From Mactromeris polynyma (taxonomy: Eukaryota; Mollusca; Bivalvia; Venerida; Mactridae): a stretch of DNA of 64,000 nucleotides. Within the stretch, counting starts at the first letter, position 1. Every line of letters starts with the position of its first letter. Of this stretch, positions 59,761-64,000 are shown one piece after another. Where the stretch lies: positions 372,001 to 436,000 of the forward strand of contig JASFXZ010000070.1 in the NCBI GenBank assembly GCA_032209605.1. The letters run 5' to 3'. Position numbers and translations under genes: made by a program. The notes below the pieces were generated by a model. The model was given only the letters and a program-made list of their open reading frames with translations, did not search any database and was not told where the DNA came from.

Positions 59761-60008
59761 AGTGTCGGGCTTTCAATAGAAACATATTTAACCTATTTTT
59801 TGTATATCTTTACCATAAAATTGCGATTTATTTCTTGAAATGAGTCGATAAAGATGCTTTTATGATTAATCAGATACATGTGTAGTTATTTAACGGCTTA
59901 GTTATAACGGTTGGAATGCTTAAATGTTTAAAATGAGTATCGTTACTTCCGCTTTTGTCTATACATATTACATCAATCTTTTAAATAATTCCTAAATAAC
60001 TGTTTAAC

Positions 60009-60052
60009 ATTGGTCGTATTATTGAAGTGGTCTTTACGTGAGGTTTTATTAT
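60009..60052 (-). mobile_element. CAGT-family element, copy 17 (right end only)
   Basis: TTGGTCGTATTATTGAAGTG then GTCTTTACGTGAGGTTTTAT remain. Confidence 0.65.
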
Positions 60053-60462
60053 AAATAGTAAACTTGTTTCACAACCATGGTAAGTTTTGTAAGATACAAT
60101 GAGTTTGGTATTAATTATCAGCATAACATTCCGTATGTGCATACTGTATGTGCATGATTTGGTTTGAAGATGGAATGTGCAGCGACTGCATGATTGTAAG
60201 TTCCACAAAACAGACACATTAATTAATGCTAACTCTAGTTCATCAGTTCTGATATCTATATAATACATATTGGCGTTTTAGTTTCTGTGAACATACTAAG
60301 ATATGGTTATAGCACATATTTTCTGACGGAAAGGTTTGTGTACGTGTAGTGGCGAACGTATTTCAATCAATGTCGTATTATTTTCGTATCATATTTTGGT
60401 TTGATATTATCTCATATTCTCGGAATACAAGCGGTCGGTTATCTGCCGGATCTCTGACTAGG

Positions 60463-61160
60463 TATTGTTGTCCGTCATGGTAGTGCTGTCTGTTAAGCTA
60501 TTGTTGTCCGTCATGGTAGTGCTGTCTGTTAAGCTATTGTTGTCCGTCATGGTAGTGCTGTCTGTTCAGCTATTGTTGTCCGTCATGGTAGTGCTGTCTG
60601 TTAAGCTATTGTTGTCCGTCATGGTAGTGCTGTCTGTTAAGCGATTGTTTTCCGTCATGGTAGTGCTGTCTGTTAAGCTATTGTTGTCCGTCATGGTAGT
60701 GCTGTCTGTTAAGCTATTGTTGTCCGTCATGGTAGTACTGTCTGTTAAGCTATTGTTGTCCGTCATGGTAGTGCTGTCTGTTAAGCTATTGTTGTCCGTC
60801 ATGGTAGTGCTGTCTGTTAAGCTATTGTTGTCCGTCATGGTAGTGCTGTCTGTTAAGCTATTGTTGTCCGTCATGGTAGTGCTGTCTGTTAAGCTATTGT
60901 TGTCCGTCATGGCAGTGCTGTCTGTTAAGCTATTGTTGTCCGTCATGGCAGTGCTGTCTGTTAAGCTATTGTTGTCCGTCATGGTAGTGCTGTCTGTTCA
61001 GCTATTGTTGTCCGTCATGGCAGTGCTGTCTGTTCTGCTATTGTTGTCCGTCATGGCAGTGCTGTCTGTTCAGCTATTGTTGTCCGTCATGGCAGTGCTG
61101 TCTGTTCAGCTATTGTTGTCCGTCATGGTAGTGCTGTCTGTTCAGCTATTGTTGTCCGTC
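60463..61160 (+). repeat. 36-bp minisatellite, about 19 copies
   Basis: Unit: GTTGTCCGTCATGGTAGTGC then TGTCTGTTAAGCTATT. Right-hand units change to ATGGCAGTG and TTCAGCTATT. Since 36 is divisible by three, open frames run through on both strands (LLSVMVVLSVK repeats; TDNNSLTDSTTM on the minus strand); these are repeat by-products. Confidence 0.95.
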
Positions 61161-61600
61161 ATAGTTGTTTTGTATGTTATATTTCATTTCTCAATTTCAT
61201 CTTCTATTTATTTTCTTTGTCATTTTCTCTTTCATTGGAGAGCACAAGAACATACTCTTAACAAAAAAATTAGGCCAACATTCGATCAAATCACGTGTTT
61301 AGGATATTATTCAATGTTTTCGATTTGAAATACGAAACTACCCACATGTAATATTATGATCATCGCAGCAGTTACTTCTGTTAGCCATTGGCGTTTAGAA
61401 GTAACCTCTGCCACTTTCATCAACTTATCCCTGATCAGGAAGGATTTTATTGTTACAACGAACTTTCAACTGAAACAAAAAATATATATTTCGACTTCAA
61501 TGCAATAAAACTTTAGAACATTTTTTTATTCCACATCTTCAACTGTCACGTGATATTTCATAGGTCACGTGGTTGTTAGTGCTGTCAGGGATTTGATAAA
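61161..61600. other. No recognisable gene
   Basis: Nothing supportable beyond an imperfect inverted repeat near CAGTTACTTCTGTTAGCC and AGAAGTAACCTCTG (61359-61410). Confidence 0.4.
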
Positions 61601-61603
61601 AGC

Positions 61604-61790
61604 TGTGCTCGGAACCAGTCAAATTTCTGCGCCGATGTTGAGGAATTTAAATTGAGCTGAGCTCGGAATCAGTCTAATTTCTGCGCCGATGTTGAGGATT
61701 TTTAATTGAGCTGAGCTCGGAACCAATCAAATTTATGCGCCGCAGTTGAGGAATTTAAATTGAGCTGAGCTCGGTACCAGTCAAATTTCC
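61604..61790 (+). repeat. 54-bp tandem repeat, about 3.4 copies
   Basis: Unit: TGAGCTCGGAACCAGTCAAA, TTTCTGCGCCGATGTTGAGG, AATTTAAATTGAGC. GAGCTGAGCTC-type sequence at each junction is near-palindromic. Confidence 0.88.
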
Positions 61791-64000
61791 TTGCGGAGGC
61801 TGATACTATTTATTGCCTTATTTTAGATGATTGTTAACTGACATCTGTATGCAGTCCATTTTCTTCTTGGACAATACTTACAAGTGCAGTTTTCCAGCTG
61901 ATAACGTACGGCTAAATGACGTATAAGTGTCACAATGGAACTTTGTACTACTACGTAATCAAATTCACTGGTAAAATATTGGTATGATAATGGTTGTAAG
62001 TATCGTATTTTACAGCGACATATTAGTATATCTGATCATAGTATCGCGCTGAAGCCCGTCTATACCGAATATTCTAAAACGGTTTAAGTCGTGTGATTTC
62101 CGACTTTCATGCGAAGTACATGGAACTAAAATCGTATTTCATTGCAAACAGAGTAGAATCCTGGGCCAAATAAAGTCATGAATTTATGCTATATAAGACT
62201 ATATAAGACTAGTATCAACCGATCTATGAATGTTTATCAAGCCGATGTATCTATAAGATTACGTAAACCAAAGGAAACAACAACATACAGTTGAACCTGT
62301 CCTTCCGACCACCCTTTTCAAGCTACCTCCTGTCTTTCACGATCGTTCTGATTATCTCCCGTGAGTTTTTAAGCGTTGAGTTAATCTACATAAGCGACCA
62401 CCTGTGAAACGCGACTACCGACCTTCTATGTATTATACACAGCGTCGTTGCTAAGCGACCGCTAAACGCGAAAATATTTATTTTATGTTTATGTTGATTT
62501 CTATAGATTTTATTGCAGACAAATTAAATATGCGAGACCATAATGCTAAATGATAAAGTATTTTTTATTAACTGCAAGCGAAATTACTCTTACATACATG
62601 TGTAATGGTTGTTAATGGGTGGAAACATATCATTTATCATATCCATATCACTGGATGAGCGATGCAGTAGACCAACGTTATACTGTAACTAGGACACAAA
62701 CAGAGCACTGAATCTTCACTTTCTGTACCTGACCTGCGTTCAGTAAAGGTATTTGCCGCTCACGTTTCGTAACGTTTTGCAATTTGGTTCCCGCGTACAG
62801 TCAATGTGATACGCTGGGCAAGGGATACAATACAAACCGTTCGATTCTGAACGCAAGGCTGGTAATAAGACAAACATGACACATACCTTTATAGCAATAT
62901 ACATCAAAGTGTGACTATAGTCACAGAAAGAAGACACAAAACATGCAGCATCGTGATCTAGAATTAAGAGTTTTTGTAGCTTTCATTCATACAGGGCTTG
63001 ACACAGAAATATTCATGTTGAAACTGTTATTTTTTAGAGTCCATAAAAAAATACACGTCTTCTTATTGTTAACAAAGTCGAAATAGTACTTCGAATGTCA
63101 GTACTTATTATTACGCTATTCAACGCACGTTTCGGGAATAAAACACATATTTATCATCGCAATTATTTGTCATTTAAAGTCTCTTTAATGTCCAAATGTG
63201 ATTGACTTAATACCTGCCCAGCAAATGTAATAGTTAGTTCGCGTAAGAATTAAATAATAATATCACCTTTACGGTCTTCATTACGAGACTTGTCGCTTTT
63301 TAATGATAATAATAATCGGCCCTTAAACTGATTCGTAGGCCGCATGAACTAGATTTGTTTACTTGTAACATTAATTGTGCAACATTAATTAACTTTAAAT
63401 GGATAGATCTTGGCAGTAGGGCAAGGAATTTGTTACTTAATTTGTACAGTTAGGGGTCAACCCCCATCACAGTATGGGCCCAATGAACAATGTCATTCAT
63501 TATCCAAACATTGGTCAGGTTCAATATTACAATAGTATATGCCACCATGATCTAACTGGACAGACACCCTGCTATATTAATTATCATACAGTTAACAACT
63601 ATTACACATTATTAATTTCATTTTGTGGAGGTCATTAATATAGCATTGAGTCCAAGCCTTTAAAACAGACTTTTCCTGGACTAAGTTTATATGTGCGAAT
63701 TGGCAATTAGACTTGTCCGGGACGTCGTGCTAGTGGATTTCTTGAGCCCTGCAGTTATGAACGTTTATTTAATAAGCGATATGATATATGAGAAGAACTG
63801 GATGACATTTTCGTACTGTCATGCTCTCGCAATAACACATTATTTAATGCACTGAAATGCACCATTATCATAATAAATTAATTAGTTAGATACGAAATTT
63901 GTTTAAAAATCTCTTTAATAATGCGAAACGGCGACATGTCACTGTTCTACGCGTAAGAAGTTTGTTATACAACGTTTTGCAATGTGTTACTTAATGTGCT
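61791..64000. other. No recognisable gene; two repeats
   Basis: Holds an element-like start TACAGTTGAACCTGTCCTTC at about 62287 with inner GCGACCACC/GCGACCGC motifs (to about 62470), similar in style to the CAGT family, and the dispersed repeat at 62733-62860. No exon could be supported. Confidence 0.45.
62733..62860 (+). repeat. Dispersed repeat, pair of 1627-1740
   Basis: Shares TTTTGCAATTTGGTTCC, a CAGTCAATGTGATACG-like stretch and AGGGATACAA with the copy near the left end. Its flanks GCGTTCAGTAAAGG and, inverted, CTGAACGC form a short terminal inverted repeat. Confidence 0.6.

Noticed and set aside
60465..61328. 287-codon frame and opposing 138-codon frame with 12-residue repeats
   Set aside because: Both are by-products of a 36-bp minisatellite, a length divisible by three, and are open on both strands at once.

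Overview
The window is animal nuclear DNA: AT-rich, with split genes, GT-AG introns, TATA boxes, tRNA-derived SINEs, non-LTR retrotransposons, short inverted-repeat elements and many minisatellites. The repeat types (units with TGACCTTGACCTTT, units opening with 'ccccca-caaa-gggg', and very dense short inverted-repeat elements) look like a mollusc, most likely a bivalve. That is inference from style; no database was searched. There are no bacterial operons, CRISPR arrays or phage genes.

Three genes can be assembled from spliced exons and a fourth is suggested by its first exon. (1) 15935-20838, plus strand: COP9 signalosome subunit 7, eight coding exons, 261 aa, all splice phases consistent. 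(2) 24692-30637, minus strand: a small secreted, cysteine-rich, probably GPI-anchored protein of Ly6-like character, with one uncertain junction. (3) 37995-42999, minus strand: a four-helix claudin/PMP22-type membrane protein, three exons, 187 aa, all phases consistent. (4) 55343-55406, plus strand: a TATA-driven signal-peptide exon whose later exons I could not find. The left 1.5 kb may be the 3' UTR of a gene lying off the window.

Most of the rest is repeats. A 5'-truncated non-LTR retrotransposon with an intact reverse transcriptase (8986-11690) sits inside a degenerate satellite. A fossil chimera of a LINE and a Ty3/Gypsy integrase lies at 14100-15235. About 17 copies of one ~180-bp inverted-repeat element (CAGTAAAACCTC ends) are scattered across the whole window, with at least three other inverted-repeat families, several SINEs or tRNA-like units, and tandem arrays at 24.3, 25.6, 38.7-41.5, 45.6-46.8, 47.6-49.3, 50.8-51.4, 53.6-54.0, 60.5-61.2 and 61.6 kb.

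The main story is mobile and tandem DNA inside and against ordinary genes. Several splice sites of COPS7 and of the claudin-like gene touch or nearly touch transposable-element ends, an ~80-copy minisatellite fills an intron of the claudin-like gene, and one minisatellite carries a perfect RNA polymerase III A-box consensus in most units. I see no clearly new multi-gene system.
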